Origin: UBA6263 sp049305865
GTDB lineage: Bacteria > Patescibacteriota > Gracilibacteria > Absconditabacterales > Absconditicoccaceae
Direction: 5' to 3'
Assembly (NCBI GenBank): GCA_049305865.1
Contig: JBAQPP010000007.1
Span: 50,711-114,710 of the forward strand
Length of the DNA stretch: 64,000 nucleotides
Shown here: positions 1 through 12,128 of the stretch, one piece after another
Layout: every line of letters begins with the position of its first letter
Numbering within the stretch: the first letter of the stretch is position 1
The notes under the pieces: generated by a model
Told to the model about the DNA's origin: nothing
The model's database searches: none
The model's input: the letters and a program-made list of their open reading frames with translations, nothing else
Program-made: the position numbers and the translations under genes

Positions 1-2
1 CA

Positions 3-428
3 ACAATTTCTAAAAAAATGTATAATTTTTGTTATCAAAATTGTAAAGTATGAGAGAATATATATACTGATTATATATCAGATACAGTACTGTTGGCTGT
101 TTTAAATAGAGAGGTATGACCATATTTTTCTACTTCAGTAGATCAAAATATAAAAGATAAAAATCAGATTATATTGAATCATTTTTATAATTTTAAAAGT
201 ATTAATCTATTTTCGGATAAAAAACCTATAGAAGATTATCGACGAGACCAGATAAAAAAGAATTGATCTTGATATGTATTTTTGACATATTATTTTTGAA
301 AAAGAAATGATAATATATTAGATATCTTAAATAAAAATTGTAATTTAAAAGAAATATTTACTGGTAATAATTATGTAAAATGATTTGCATATTATTGTAA
401 TATTAACTCAAATATATTAACAAACTAG
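3..428 (+). CDS. hypothetical protein, probably the C-terminal part of a larger gene
   Basis: The frame is open from the left edge to TAG at 426-428 when UGA is glycine. There is an in-frame ATG at 18, so it could be a complete protein of 136 residues, but the sequence reads like a C-terminal domain and the frame stays open upstream. I do not recognise it. It is mostly soluble, rich in Asn, Lys and Tyr, with a YVFLTYYFGKRNDN stretch. As the first of five plus-strand genes of a glycan locus it may be the soluble tail of a glycosyltransferase or membrane protein. That is inference only. Confidence 0.6.
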
Positions 429-506
429 TTAACTTAAATAATTCTTAATTTTGTAAGAAAAATAGATATTCAACTATTTCGCTTTAATTGTAAATTATGA
501 GATAAT

Positions 507-1229
507 ATGATTTCAAAAAAAAATAATAAAAATGATAAAATAAATCTTTTTGAAGATTATTTTAAAAATCATGATGGATATGCTCTTTTTAATATAGATT
601 TTAAAAAACGAGATTTAATCTTAAAGAAACAAATTGGAAAATTTATAAATAATTTTTCTAGAAATGCAAAAATACTTGAGATATGAGTTTGACAGTGAAA
701 ATTTACTTATTACTGCAAAAATAAATGATTTGTAAATTTTACATGATTAGAGTTAGACAACAATATTATTGATCAACATAAAAAACAATTTAAATGATAT
801 AACTTTTATAATATTGAATGATCTGAATTTTTAGAAAATACAAAAGAAAAATATGACATTATTTTTATGGACAATGTATTTGAGCATTTGACACTGGAAG
901 AATGAATATACATAGCAAAACTTATAAATAAAAAATTAAATGTGTGATGAATTTGGATCAATATAATGCCAAATGCTGAATCTCTATTTTGAGCTTGTGC
1001 CTTAAGATATTGTGATATAACACATAAAAATTTATATACATCTAACTCTTTTTCTCAACTTTTACAAATAGCATGATTTAAAAACGAAAAAATAAAGCAC
1101 TTTAATAATATGGATAACCCCAACATTATAAAATTAATAATATTCAAAATAATAACAGGTTTCTTTTGAATTTTGGGAATGCTGCCTAAAATTCATACAT
1201 GGGCAATAAAAAGTATAATATATAAATAA
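507..1229 (+). CDS. class I SAM-dependent methyltransferase
   Basis: 240 residues. Motif I is ILEIGVGQGKF at about residues 54-64, with all three glycines encoded by UGA. It is followed by an acidic motif II (GLELDN), then DIIFMDNVFEHL as motif IV, and a GGIWINIMPN strand. This is the type 11/23 Rossmann methyltransferase pattern. The acceptor is unknown. Its place before two glycosyltransferases suggests a sugar or glycan-lipid substrate (inference). ATG at 507 is the first start after the previous stop. There is no obvious ribosome-binding site. Confidence 0.88.
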
Positions 1230-1287
1230 TAAATTAATTTTCTTTTGAGGAATATGTTTTTTAGTTATATTTATATATATTATAATC

Positions 1288-2625
1288 ATGTATTTGCCAA
1301 GTTATTTGATTAATCAACATAAATGAATTCTAAGATGGACAAATCGGGCAGATTTTGTGAAAAATGAAAAAAAAATAAGATATAAGAAAAAAAATAAAAT
1401 AGCAATTATATCTTTATTTTACAGTTCATTATATAATATAAAAAAAATTGCAACATATGTTTTATCAGAAAAATATGTTGACGATTTTGATTTTATTATA
1501 ATAAATAACTCGTCAAATGACTTTATTAAGTTTGAAGACGAACTTATAAATAATAATATAATAGTACTTACACCTATTATAAATCTATGAACAGATTGAT
1601 GATATGCAATATGACAGGAATATGTAATAAAAAATTGATACGAATATTCATTTATCATAGAAGATGATGTTATTCTTCTTGATTTAAATACATTCTCTGA
1701 TGTATATGAAACAATGAATGATAAATCAATTGGATTTATTAATTGTCCTGTAAATCGAGAATATAAATATTCTTGGTATGTTCAATTTGCATGTTATCCT
1801 ATAAATTTTTTAAAAGACTTTGGCGTTATAGATCCTAGATTCTTTACTAGATGATGAGATGGAGACTGGGCAGAGAAAATAGATAAAAAATTAGAAAAAA
1901 AATGATATAAAAGAATAATCGTAAACAAAAAACATATACATCCATATCTTAAAAAAAATAACTGGAATATATGGTGGACGTATTTTGAAATTAGGAATCT
2001 ACTATGGCGTAAAGACAGAAAAAGTATATTGTATTTACATAATCTATTAGAAATATTTATATGTATATGGTCAGCAAACAATAAAATATTTCATATAAAA
2101 TCTTTTGCTATAGTGATTTCTCTTTTTTATGCTATTAAAGATTTCTTATTATCTTCTAGAGATCTTGAAATTTCTTTGGACAGGATGAAAAAACTAGCTA
2201 AAATTAATTTACCATTACCTGTTAATATAAAAGAAATTAGTACTAATACAAATAAAATTGATGAATATACTAAAGGCTTATATGTACTTGGCACATTTTC
2301 TAAATATGACTTAAATAAATTTAAATGATCAAAAAAATTATCAGATTTTTTTAAGAATGGTATGATTACTACAAATATTAATTGTCCAATATCTATCTTT
2401 TGATTATTGTCAAAAAAGATTATAACAATTAATGAATGTAATTTTGAAGATAATACAACTAATATCTATATAATAAACAATAAAATTAGTACAATAATGT
2501 ATAATTTAATAAAACTATTGGTGTCTCTAATTATGACGGCAATAATCTATATAATAATTCTTTTTCTTGTGTTTTGTAAGTTTATATATTATATTATTAT
2601 GAACGTTATTTTTAAAAAGATTTAA
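1288..2625 (+). CDS. glycosyltransferase, GT2-like (GT-A fold)
   Basis: 445 residues. IAIISLFYSS opens the nucleotide-sugar fold, and YSFIIEDDVILLD carries an acidic DD pair at the position of the GT-A metal-binding DxD. DPRFFTRGDGDWAEK resembles the acceptor/catalytic region of GT2 enzymes that work on large or lipid-linked acceptors. The C-terminus has a strongly hydrophobic stretch before the stop, so it is probably membrane-attached. ATG 1288 is the first in-frame ATG but has no Shine-Dalgarno. A GAGG lies before an out-of-frame ATG at 1254 that closes at 1311, so the true start is uncertain. Sits between a methyltransferase and a GT4. Confidence 0.82.
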
Positions 2626-2652
2626 TCTTATTTATTTTATTATGTGTAATGG

Positions 2653-3750
2653 ATGAAGAAAATTCTAATATTATCATGATTTAGCCCAGAGAAATGATCA
2701 GGTGTTGAGAAGGTAACTTTAGAATATGGAAAAAAACTATCAAAAAAATACAAGATTTTATACTATTTTATGGATACTAAAAAAACCTATAAAGAGATGT
2801 ATAATATGCAACTATATTGATTTAATGCGACTATGTTCCCACTTATAAGTTTTATTATTTATACAATAAAAACTTTCTATTTTATAAAAAGATATAAGCC
2901 TGACCTGATAATTGATAATTTTGGAGTTTCGTTACTATATAATATTATTTATAACGATATAAAAGTAATATGACAGACCCACTGAACGTGTCGATCTTTT
3001 ATAGATAAAATAAAATTTAATAATATTTTTGAAAAAGTAAGATATTATTTATTTTTTTGATTTTTATCTATATTTGAAAGAAATTTAATTAGAAAATCAT
3101 ATAAAATGATATTAATATCTAAATATGTAAAAGAAGAGATTATGAAATATTATAAATTAAATATAGATAATAAGTCAGTGTATATATATAATTGATACGA
3201 TTCCTTAGAAAAAGAAAAAAAGATTGATGAATTTAAAAAGCAAAGCGTTTTGAAAATATTATTTGTCTCTAATGCCCATAGGGCAAAATGAATAGATATT
3301 TTAGAAAAAGTAGCAAAAACTTTAGAAAAAGAAAATATTATGTTCTATATTATTTGAGCGAAATATATAAATAATAATATTCAAAATATTAAATATTTAT
3401 GAAAACTCAGCAGAGAAGATGTATATAGAAATATGGATAAATCAGATATATTTTTCTTACCATCTTATCGTGAATGACAGCCTTTGGTTGTCCTTGAGGC
3501 GATGTCAAATGGATGTATACCATTAATATCATGAGAATGTCATATGGATATGATAGAAGATACTGAATTAAATGAATTTATATCATATGAAAATGATTAT
3601 GTTTTCTATATAAAAAAAATTAAGTCCCTCTTGGATAATCCGGATATTATAAAAAAATATAAAGAATTGGCAATGCAAATTATAAAGCCATATTCTTGGG
3701 ATAATCAGACAAATATATATTTAGAAGTTATCAATAAAATATTAAAATAA
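2653..3750 (+). CDS. glycosyltransferase family 4/1 (GT-B fold)
   Basis: 365 residues. The N-terminal acceptor domain starts MKKILILSGFSPEKGSGVEK, the typical glycine-rich loop of GT4 enzymes, here with UGA-coded glycines. The C-terminal domain has KILFVSNAHRAKGIDIL and then DIFFLPSYREGQPLVVLEAM, the E-x7-E donor-binding motif. It transfers a sugar from an activated donor onto a growing glycan at the inner membrane face (family knowledge). Donor and linkage cannot be read from the sequence. The start is 27 bases after the previous stop, so an operon is likely. Confidence 0.93.
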
Positions 3751-3781
3751 TTTTTTTATCTTATATATTAAGTGTATACAA

Positions 3782-4567
3782 ATGAAAAAGATTCTTATTT
3801 TAACTATCAAAAGGATATTGCCAGACAATATAATAAAAAAAATACTTATAGTATTGATAGAGAGATTGTTACCATGATTTTTAATTGAATGGATTTATAA
3901 TATAATCGTAAAGCCAATTAAATATATTAGATATCCTTTTTTGATATTTAAAAACAAAGATATCAGTAATGTATTTACCAAGATACATCAGACAAACTTT
4001 TGGAGTTCAAATGAAAGTGTATCCGGTTTATGATCAGAGAAAATTGCGACTAGACATACAAGAAAGGAAATACTAAATATTATTAAAAAATATAAGATAG
4101 CTAACCTCTTGGATATACCTTGTGGTGATTGTAACTGGATAGAACCAGAAAATCTAGGAATAGATTATATTTGAGCAGATATAGTAAAAGAAGTTATTAA
4201 AAGTAACAAATGAAAATTTGATTGAAAAATTGATTTTAGAGTTCTTGATTTAACTGTAGATAACCTACCTAAAGCAGATCTTATACTATGTCGTGAATGC
4301 TTACAACATCTATCAATGGATAATATTAAAAAATCTTTAAAAAATATCAAAAAATCCTGAGCACACTATCTACTAGTAACTAGCCATAAAGATTGAAAAA
4401 ATATAAACATAAATAATGGTAACTTTTTTACTATAGATCTTGAAAAAGCTCCCTTTTTGTTTTGAACTCCAATCGAAGAGATTGAGGAAATTGATTCAAA
4501 TATTAGAGCAATTAGAAATCATAAACAATATTTATATTTATATGATATTAATAAATTAGATATCTAA
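3782..4567 (+). CDS. class I SAM-dependent methyltransferase
   Basis: 261 residues. A short amphipathic and partly hydrophobic N-terminus (residues 1-60) is followed by NLLDIPCGDCNW (motif I), GADIVKEVI (motif II) and DLILCRECLQHL (motif IV). IPCGDCNWIEP is characteristic of a small group of uncharacterised methyltransferases found in polysaccharide loci. Substrate unknown. It is the last gene of the plus-strand array. Only 14 bases separate its TAA from the convergent stop at 4582, with no terminator visible between them. Confidence 0.85.
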
Positions 4568-4581
4568 ATAAATTTTTTAAT

Positions 4582-5124
4582 CTAAATTTTTTTCAATTTC
4601 CAATGAATTTCAGACGCTGGGAAAATATAGCTAAATAATCGAATATATAATTTAGGATTGATTGTATAAAATATTTTCGGTAACATGTAAAATATCATCA
4701 ACAAAAATTTATTTATTCATTTTTGATATTCATAAAAAAATGTTATTTTCCTCGTTATTAATTCAAAAAACGGTTCTGCTATGTCCATATTATCATAACT
4801 CATATTGGTACAATATTTATCATAACTGTAAAAATTAAAAAAACATTTATGGTCAGCGAAAAAAGCTCATGGATTAGAGAAATAAGGCACTTTAATTATA
4901 GCGATTCATCATTTTTTTAAAATTCTATGAATTTCTTTTGTCGTTTTAGCAAAATCTAGATGCTCTACTATATTATCACAATAGATTTCATCTACTACAT
5001 TAGATTCAATATCCCAAGGATAATTATCTAAATCCATTATCTTATCAACTCATTTTCATGGTATATAATCAATATTTACATATCATTTAAATGTTTTATA
5101 TCCACATCATAAATTTATTTTCAT
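4582..5124 (-). CDS. class I SAM-dependent methyltransferase, short
   Basis: 180 residues. MKINLGCGYKTF is a classic motif I, and VDEIYCDNIVEHLDF plus ILKKGGIAIIKVPYF match motif IV and the following strand of type 11 methyltransferases. It lacks the extended C-terminus of many relatives. ATG 5124 lies inside the end of the upstream GT4 gene (10-base overlap), which fixes the start well. Last gene of the minus-strand glycan array. Probable role is modification of a sugar residue (inference). Confidence 0.88.
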
Positions 5125-6272
5125 TTATATTTATTAGTAATTAAAATTTCATATTGTTTGTAAATTTGCTTACTGATAATTTCCCATGTATATTTTTTCT
5201 TAATAGTTATATATCAGTTATAAATTATCTTATCTAAGTCTTTATCTTTTCACTTAACAAATTCCACTATTTTTGATGCTAAAGCTATATAGTCATCTTT
5301 TTTTACTAAGAATCAATTTATTCAATCTTGGATAATATCTTCTGGTCAACCTGATTTTGTTGCTATGACAACGATACCACTAGCCATGGCTTCTAAAATA
5401 ATAATACCAAATCATTCTGCTCTGCTAGGTACTATCATAAGATCAGAATTTTTATAATAATTTACTAAATCTTTTCATTTTTTTTGTCAATGAAAAGCAA
5501 TATAATTATTTAGTCAGTATTTATTAACCATATCTTTATACTTTTTTTCATCGTACCCATATCATACTATATCCAAGAAAATGTCTTTTATGTTTAAAGT
5601 CTTAACTATATAATTTATTGAATCAATCAAAACATCAACACCTTTAGTCCATTCTAACCTTCAAACAAATAGTAGTTTTTTAATATTTTCATTCTTTTTG
5701 ATATTATTTTCTCACTCAAAATCTTGCGTATTAACTCAGTTTCATATATTTATAACTTTATTGATATTAGAATATTCTAGAAAATTTTTACCGACACAGA
5801 TTTCCAAGTTATATTTTATCTTAGTAAGTAATATTTTCTGTATATAATAAGAAATATTCTTATTTCATATATCCATAATCTGAGAACCGTGTATAGTTAC
5901 TATTACTGGTATTTGAGTTATTATTGAGCATATTTTCCCGACCAATAAAGGTAGATATGTATGTGCGTGGATTATATCATATCTATTAATTTTGTTGTAT
6001 TTAATAAAAATGAATAGCATTGAAAATAAAGAAAAAAATCTTTCAAAAGGATTAAAAAATGTTTTAGGTCTACCGCATCTTATGATTTTTAATTTTCAAT
6101 TAAATCATTCTTCATCATTGTCTTTGATAACTCATGAATCTGTCATAATGGCTCTCACAAAAAGAGTTATAGTGCAATTATGTTCAATAATCAATTGTTT
6201 ACAAATATTTTCTACATGAACTCTTCATCATCATAAGACATCCCATGAATCATGAAACATAGCTATTTTCAT
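5115..6272 (-). CDS. glycosyltransferase family 4 (GT-B fold)
   Basis: 385 residues. HDSWDVLGGGRVHVENICKQ is the N-terminal loop, with three consecutive UGA glycines. DIIHAHTYLPLLVG and VIVTIHGSQ follow. The C-terminal half has LLFVGRLEWTKGVDVLI, then MIVPSRAEGFGIIILEAMAS, the full donor-binding E-x7-E signature, and GGPEDII. This is a confident GT4 of the mannosyl/glucosyltransferase type. Both ends overlap neighbours by 10 bases, each junction containing ATGAAAATA, so it is translationally coupled with the GT9 upstream and the methyltransferase downstream. Confidence 0.95.
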
Positions 6273-7393
6273 AAAAAATTATTTATTAAAGTAAATATTT
6301 CTTTATGAGTTATTTTATTAATGTTATTTTCATTATCTTTTTTAAATATTCCCTGATGTGGTTTGATATAAATTTCACCATTTCATTTATAAAATCATAT
6401 ATTTTTATCTAATGGCCATGGGCCAAAAAGTATTGGTAAATTTGGACCAAAAAGTCATATTGTCTTTGTTCACATAGCTGCTGCTAAATGCATTGGTCAT
6501 GTATCATTGGATATCATCAAACTACACTTTTCTATTAAATATGCAAATTCAAAAAGATTAAACATTCAGCATATGTTTATTATGTTATTATGCTGACCTA
6601 AATTAATTATTATTTCTTTTACTCATTTTTCTTCAAATTTTGTTCAAGATAATAATATAATGATTTCATCTCAGTATTGTTTTATTAAATTTTCTATTAA
6701 TTTAATCCGATTATCATTTGATCGAAATCTATCTGGCGCTGTTTCGGCTCATCAAGTATGTAAACATATTATTTTCTGATTATTGAATTGTTTGAAGAAA
6801 TTATCAATATTTATTTTATCTTTTTCTTTATAAATTATTTTTTCCATATATTCTGGTTTATAAATATTTATTCAAAGTTTAGTTAATAAATTCAAGCAAT
6901 TGATTAAATTATGCTGTTTTTCAGAATATTTGCAGGAGCCAACATATACCAATCATCTTAGTTTTATATTATTGTATCATATATTTATTTTACCTAACCA
7001 CATAGACATAAAGGCTGATATCATAAAATATTCTTCTACATCTATAACAATATCATATTTTTTAAAACTAAATATCAATGTTAATATGTCTTTTATTTTA
7101 AATAAATTATAAGTTTTAGAAAAATATAGTTGATTTTTAAATACACCTATGTTTCTAGAAGTAGCTAATAGTGAATATTGTACATTTTTTCAATAATGAT
7201 CTTCCAATTGTTTAATCATTGGAAATGTTAACAAACTGCTTCATAACGCCCAGAGTCTAATCACTAATATTTTCTTAGGTTGTTTTATTATTTGTTTTTT
7301 ATGATATGAAAAGAGGTATTTTAATCGAAAAAATATTAAAATCATAAATCATACGATATATTTATCTATTATCCTAAATAATTTTATTGGCAT
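6263..7393 (-). CDS. glycosyltransferase family 9 (heptosyltransferase-like)
   Basis: 376 residues. After a basic hydrophobic N-terminus comes KKILVIRLWALGSSLLTFPM, the GT9 N-terminal signature. KIICLHTGGAETAPDR and a C-terminal CSLMISNDTGPMHLAAAMG followed by GLFGPN are diagnostic of the ADP-heptose:LPS heptosyltransferase family. The adjacent upstream gene is a kinase of the heptose-phosphate kinase type, which supports a heptose-like donor (inference). GT9 members also occur in organisms without LPS, so LPS core synthesis should not be assumed. Confidence 0.92.
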
Positions 7394-7406
7394 TATAAAT
7401 TATATA

Positions 7407-8330
7407 CTATAAAATTCATAATTCTTCTTTTGTAATAGTAGCAGTACCAACTTTTTCTACTACTATTCAACTGGCTTTGTTTGCTAATTTTACAGAATCT
7501 TCCAAAGTATATCAATGATCCAGTGCATATGCAATAGTAGCTATAAACGTATCTCCCGCTCAAGTCACATCAAAAACTTTACGTTCTTCTGATGGTTGAA
7601 TATGGAATATATTTCAATCTTTTGTTATTAATGAAGATCACTTAGATCATCTTGTTACAACCAGATTTGTGCTGTATTTTTTGGTAAATTCTTTTCAAAA
7701 ACTAGCTATATTATCGTCCGTATTATCTATTTTCTTTCATATCATTTCACAAAATTCTTTAAAATTTGGTTTAATAAGATAAACTCAATTAAATAAAGCT
7801 AAATTTTGCGGCTTTGCATCAACGAGTATTTTAGTTCAAGTCTCTTCTGAAAATTTTTTTAGAGAATCAGTTAAATATTGATTAATAATTCATTTATTAT
7901 AATCTGAAATAATAATAAATTTTGGTTTTTCTATTATCAATGTCTTGATAATATCTTCAATATCAGAATCTTTAATTAGTATTTTCTCTTCATAATCAAC
8001 TCTCAGAAGTTGTTGTTTATATTGAGAGTCTATAAATCTCATTTTAGTAATGGTTGGTTTATCTGAAAGTATAGGAATTAAATTAATTTTATATTGTTGA
8101 CACAATTGTTTAAAATTATCTCCATTAAAATCATTTCATATAACACTTATGAGATTTGCTCATCAATTTAAACTTACTATATTATTTGCGACGTTAGATG
8201 CTCATCATAATCTATACTCTTCTTTTTCTACACTTAGTAATGGCATTGGAGATTCGGGGTTTTTTCTATCTGTATTTCAATATATATATTTATCTAACAT
8301 AGAATCTCATATTACTGTAATTTGTGACAT
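7407..8330 (-). CDS. PfkB-family sugar kinase, resembling the HldE/RfaE heptose-7-phosphate kinase domain
   Basis: 307 residues. Begins MSQITVIGDSMLDKYIYG and ends with DVTGAGDTFIATIAYAL, the PfkB signature 2 with catalytic Asp. GGASNVANNIVSL matches signature 1. This arrangement is typical of RfaE domain I, which phosphorylates D-glycero-D-manno-heptose 7-phosphate at C1. The nucleotidyltransferase domain II is absent here. It precedes a GT9 gene by 13 bases, so activation of a heptose-type donor is the best guess. Another sugar kinase function is possible. Confidence 0.85.
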
Positions 8331-8370
8331 TTTTGGTTATTGTATTAACTAAACACTAAGAGTTGTTTGA

Positions 8371-9090
8371 TTATTTTCTTCTAAATAATCAATATTTCAA
8401 TATGCATAATATGGCTCTTACTCAATCTTTCCAGCCGATTTTTTTTCAATCTTCATAAGTCCTTCAATAATACGATATACCAACTTCATATATTCTAATT
8501 CATTTTATACGTGCTAATTTGTGTGTAACTTCTGGTTCAAATCAGAATCTATTTTCTTTTAATTTTATATTTTTTATAATATCTGATTTAAATAATTTAT
8601 AGCAGGTTTCCATATCGCTGAGATTTAAATTTGAGAACATATTTGAAAAGAAAGTTAGAAACTTATTTCCTATAGAATGCCAAAAAAATAATATTCTGTG
8701 TGGATTTCATCAAGCAAATCTAGATCAGTATACTACATCTGCAAATCATTCAATTACTGGTTTTAAAAGTAGATTATATTCTTGAGGATCATATTCTAAA
8801 TCTGCATCCTGTATAATGATATAATCTCATGTTGCTTTCTTTATACCGGTATGTAAAGCTGCTCATTTTCATTTATTTACTTCATGTTTATAGTATGATA
8901 TTTTTACATCTTTATTATTTTCTATATACTTCTTTATAGCAGAATCAGTATTATCTTTTGAATAATCATTTACTATTAGTATTTCTTTGTCAATGTCTTT
9001 TATTAACTTTACGTTTTTAATTTTATCTAATATTAAGTGTATAGTGTTTCATTCGTTGTATGCGGGCACTATAATTGATAATTTTTCCAT
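8371..9090 (-). CDS. glycosyltransferase family 2, dolichyl-phosphate-mannose synthase type
   Basis: 239 residues. MEKLSIIVPAYNEGNTIHL is the GT2 start. VNDYSKDNT, then IIIQDADLEYDPQEY (the metal-binding DxD and following DPxxY motif) are those of DPM1/undecaprenyl-phosphate glycosyltransferases. ENRFGFEPEVTHKLAR matches the acceptor region. It likely charges polyprenyl phosphate with a sugar. The neighbouring GtrA-like gene 3 bases upstream fits a lipid-linked sugar flipping and transfer module. Confidence 0.95.
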
Positions 9091-9093
9091 TCT

Positions 9094-9492
9094 CTAATTT
9101 TTAAAATTAAAATAATAATTTGCTATATAATTTCGCAAAAATACAACTCATTTGGCTAAAATAGCTACAAACATATAGTGAATATACATAATATCAACAC
9201 CTATTCGCAAGAACAGCATATAAAGAGATTGCCCTACAAGCTGAAACCCAAGAAATAGCGACCCCTGTAATAAATGTTTTTGCGAATAGTTTCTAAATGT
9301 AATATATTTTTGAAAAAAATACGCGAAACTTACACTTACTATAAAAGCCAATATAGCAGAATATAGATAATATATACCAAATATATCCGTAAAAATATAG
9401 AGTAATCATAAATCTAATAGAGCCGCTAATCCGCCACCAAGAGAATATCTAATAAATTTATAATTATAGAGTTTCTTTATTAATCTTTTCAT
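9094..9492 (-). CDS. GtrA-like membrane protein
   Basis: 132 residues with four hydrophobic segments. FIRYSLGGGLAALLDLGLLY at the start is the GtrA family signature. SFAYFFQKYITFRN matches the conserved basic loop after the second helix. GtrA proteins are thought to help translocate polyprenyl-linked sugars across the membrane. The gene overlaps the end of the polymerase-like gene (ATG at 9492, upstream stop at 9480) and is followed at once by the GT2, the usual GtrA partner. Confidence 0.92.
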
Positions 9493-10928
9493 TCTGAATA
9501 TAACAAAAATCAACTAAATGACAATAATATAACAAAAGCCATTGTAAATACCCTATTTATAGTTGTTTGATTCATAGCAAAAATATAGTTCTCTGTCAAC
9601 AAAAACACTAATATAAATATTAGTAATATAATCATTGGTGTAATATAAAGAAATTTTTTATTATAATTATCTTTAGGTACTTTATATAATAAAAATCATA
9701 TAATAAAGACAATAATTAGAACTACATTATAATTATCCATATTGATAAATATTGGTTTGAATTGGTTAAAAACTTCTGTATGGATATTAGATGATATTCA
9801 TAGTCCTCCCTCACTAGAAACAGATTGATTGAATCATAAATTGTAATATTTTTTTATTATAATAAATGGCAATAAGAAAAAGATTAAATAGAAAAGATTG
9901 AATAATAAATATCTTTTTTCTTTAATAAAACCTTTCAAAATCTCATTAAATTCTTTTTTCAATATAATAATAATTAGAAATCAGATTACTATTCATGCAA
10001 AATATCAAAGCAATCAATCATTTTTAATATTAGATAGTATAAATCCAAGTAATAATGCTAATGACATATATCCATAATCTTTTCCCTCAAGAAATTTCCA
10101 AAAAGACCATATAGTTAATATAGAATACGCAGCACAGGCAAGTTCCATGTATCACTCATTTGCATGAAAAAACACTAATGGTAGTCACATAACACCAACA
10201 ATAGGAAGTATAGAGTAAAATACATTTTTTGTTTTATCTCGAGTAATTTTAGCAACAAATAATATTAGTCCCAAAAATACTAGGAATTGCCACATATTGA
10301 TGTAAATATCATTGAATCATCATGTAAAATCAGATATAAGAGCTTTATATACTGGAATATATATAGGATATCCCAGTCTTCATCTTCACAATATTTCTGT
10401 TTTATCTCCGAATAATTTTACTCATCAATCTTGATATATATTAAATGCTGGTCAATTCCAGTTACCAAAACTATCATCTCAATATGTAGGAAAAGAAATC
10501 CTATAAACAAAAGTTGTAATCAAGAATATAGATGCAAATATAGCTGATAATATAAAAAACTTTTTTTCTATTCTTGGTAAACCGTTGTAAGAATCATTCA
10601 ATTCTTGTCTATTTGAACTAATTTTCAACGTATTTATGTAATCTTTTAGACTTATCTTTTTTAATATAATTTTGGTTATAAAAATGATTACGAGCAATAG
10701 TAAAATAAACAAATATTCTTTTATTCATATTCAATAATGTATAAATTGTAAATTAAATATACTAAATGCGATTACTCATACTCATACGAACCATCACATA
10801 ATATACAATAAAATTCACTGTATTTTTTTTCAGTAAAATATTCGCAAAAATATTATTCATGGTATCAAAGGCAATAAAATATTTATTAACGATGATTTTA
10901 TCATCAAAAGAAATGACGTTTCAAACAT
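9480..10928 (-). CDS. multipass membrane protein, possible glycan polymerase or GT-C-like enzyme
   Basis: 482 residues, most of them in about ten or more hydrophobic segments. There are few recognisable motifs. The segment FPTYGDDSFGNGPAFNIYQD after the first third contains acidic residues in an extracytoplasmic-looking loop, as GT-C glycosyltransferases have. Its position in the locus fits an O-antigen polymerase/ligase or lipid-linked-sugar-dependent transferase, but no family could be named from the sequence. It overlaps gtrA by 13 bases and starts 6 bases after the previous stop. Confidence 0.8.
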
Positions 10929-10934
10929 TTATAT

Positions 10935-11951
10935 TTATTTATTTTGTAAAAGAGTATTTTGTAATAAATAACTTCCATTGAAATTTACAAGTATAGATTT
11001 TTGGAGATCTCAACTAATTATTGGTTTTTTATAGTATATAATATAGTCTGATTCATTTCCAGTAAGTATTACTTTACATGGCTTAAGATATAGAGAATCT
11101 CGATGAGATTTAAATGGTCGATCTTGATAGCTGTCTACATATATTTTACATTGTTTATTTATGTTTGTATCTAGATTTAAATTTTTTCTGATTTTATCAG
11201 TAAAAACTATATAATCTCACAAATCAAAAAAGGATTTATTATCTATAGACTGGAATGTGTAATTTTTTAATCATTCATACGTAATATTTGTATATGTTAT
11301 TAAATTTCTAGCTCATATAAAAAGAAACAATCATAATCATAGATATAGTAGTTTTGCATGTTTTTTTTCTTTTTTATATCATGAGAATAAGAATAGCCAT
11401 AAAGAAAAAACAATAAACATTATGTATCATAATTTAACTATTGAAGTTCAAAACAACTGTATTCAATATCTTAAATTGATACTATATGGAGTCAGTGGCT
11501 CTATTTTTCGAAAATGATTCCACAATAGTCATATATTATCAAAAATATCCATTATTCATCAATTAATAATAACTTGATCTCATATAATATTTCATTGTAA
11601 TAATAATACTAATTGTGCATCTCAATTCATTTGTCAATACACCTTCGCATTAGATAATACAAATTTTTGATCTATATTTCATCATCAATTAATTTGTATA
11701 GTCTCTCCTGGATAAATCTGTTCTCAGACTAAAAATCAATATCATAATATTCCATTTCACTGTAAATTTCAATTTATATTGATAAAATCATTTTGAACAA
11801 CTGGTCATATCAAAATAAAACATTGAGTAGAACATTGAAAATTTAGAGATCAGTTAAGCTCATTGTAGTTATCAAATCACTGTTGTTGATATGCGAAACT
11901 AAATCAAATAAAAGAAACCAATCAAATTAAGATAAAAATTATTTTTTTCAT
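10935..11951 (-). CDS. signal-peptide-bearing membrane protein of unknown function
   Basis: 338 residues. The N-terminus MKKIIFILIGLVSFIGFSFA is a good signal peptide. A Gly/Asn/Gln-rich exported domain follows (residues 20-150, e.g. ININGNLQGNGILGYG), probably beta-helical. Two transmembrane helices are near residues 165-215 and a soluble tail ends the protein. I do not recognise a family. It is the first gene of the minus-strand glycan array, behind a candidate promoter at 11981-12008, and so may act in export or anchoring of the glycan (inference). Confidence 0.8.
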
Positions 11952-11980
11952 TTATATTGTATTTAATGTAAATCTCGTTT

Positions 11981-12008
11981 TTTATAAGAAATCATTATTT
12001 GAAAGCAA
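11981..12008 (-). promoter_or_regulatory. candidate promoter of the minus-strand glycan array
   Basis: Read on the minus strand: TTGCTT (12008-12003), 16-base spacer, TATAAA (11986-11981), about 30 bases upstream of ATG 11951. The -35 matches the consensus at three of six positions only. Confidence 0.45.
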
Positions 12009-12128
12009 TTAAATTTAATATAAAAAGATATTTATTAAAAGATGTTAATCAAAAAATGGTCAAATAGAACTTGAAAAATACTATCATATTATTAGTTTAA
12101 GTAATGATTTTATATATTTTTTTATAAT

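Noticed and set aside
9480..9520. End of the polymerase-like gene at TAG 9514-9516
   Set aside because: That stop is in another frame; the coding frame continues to TAA at 9480-9482 and overlaps gtrA.
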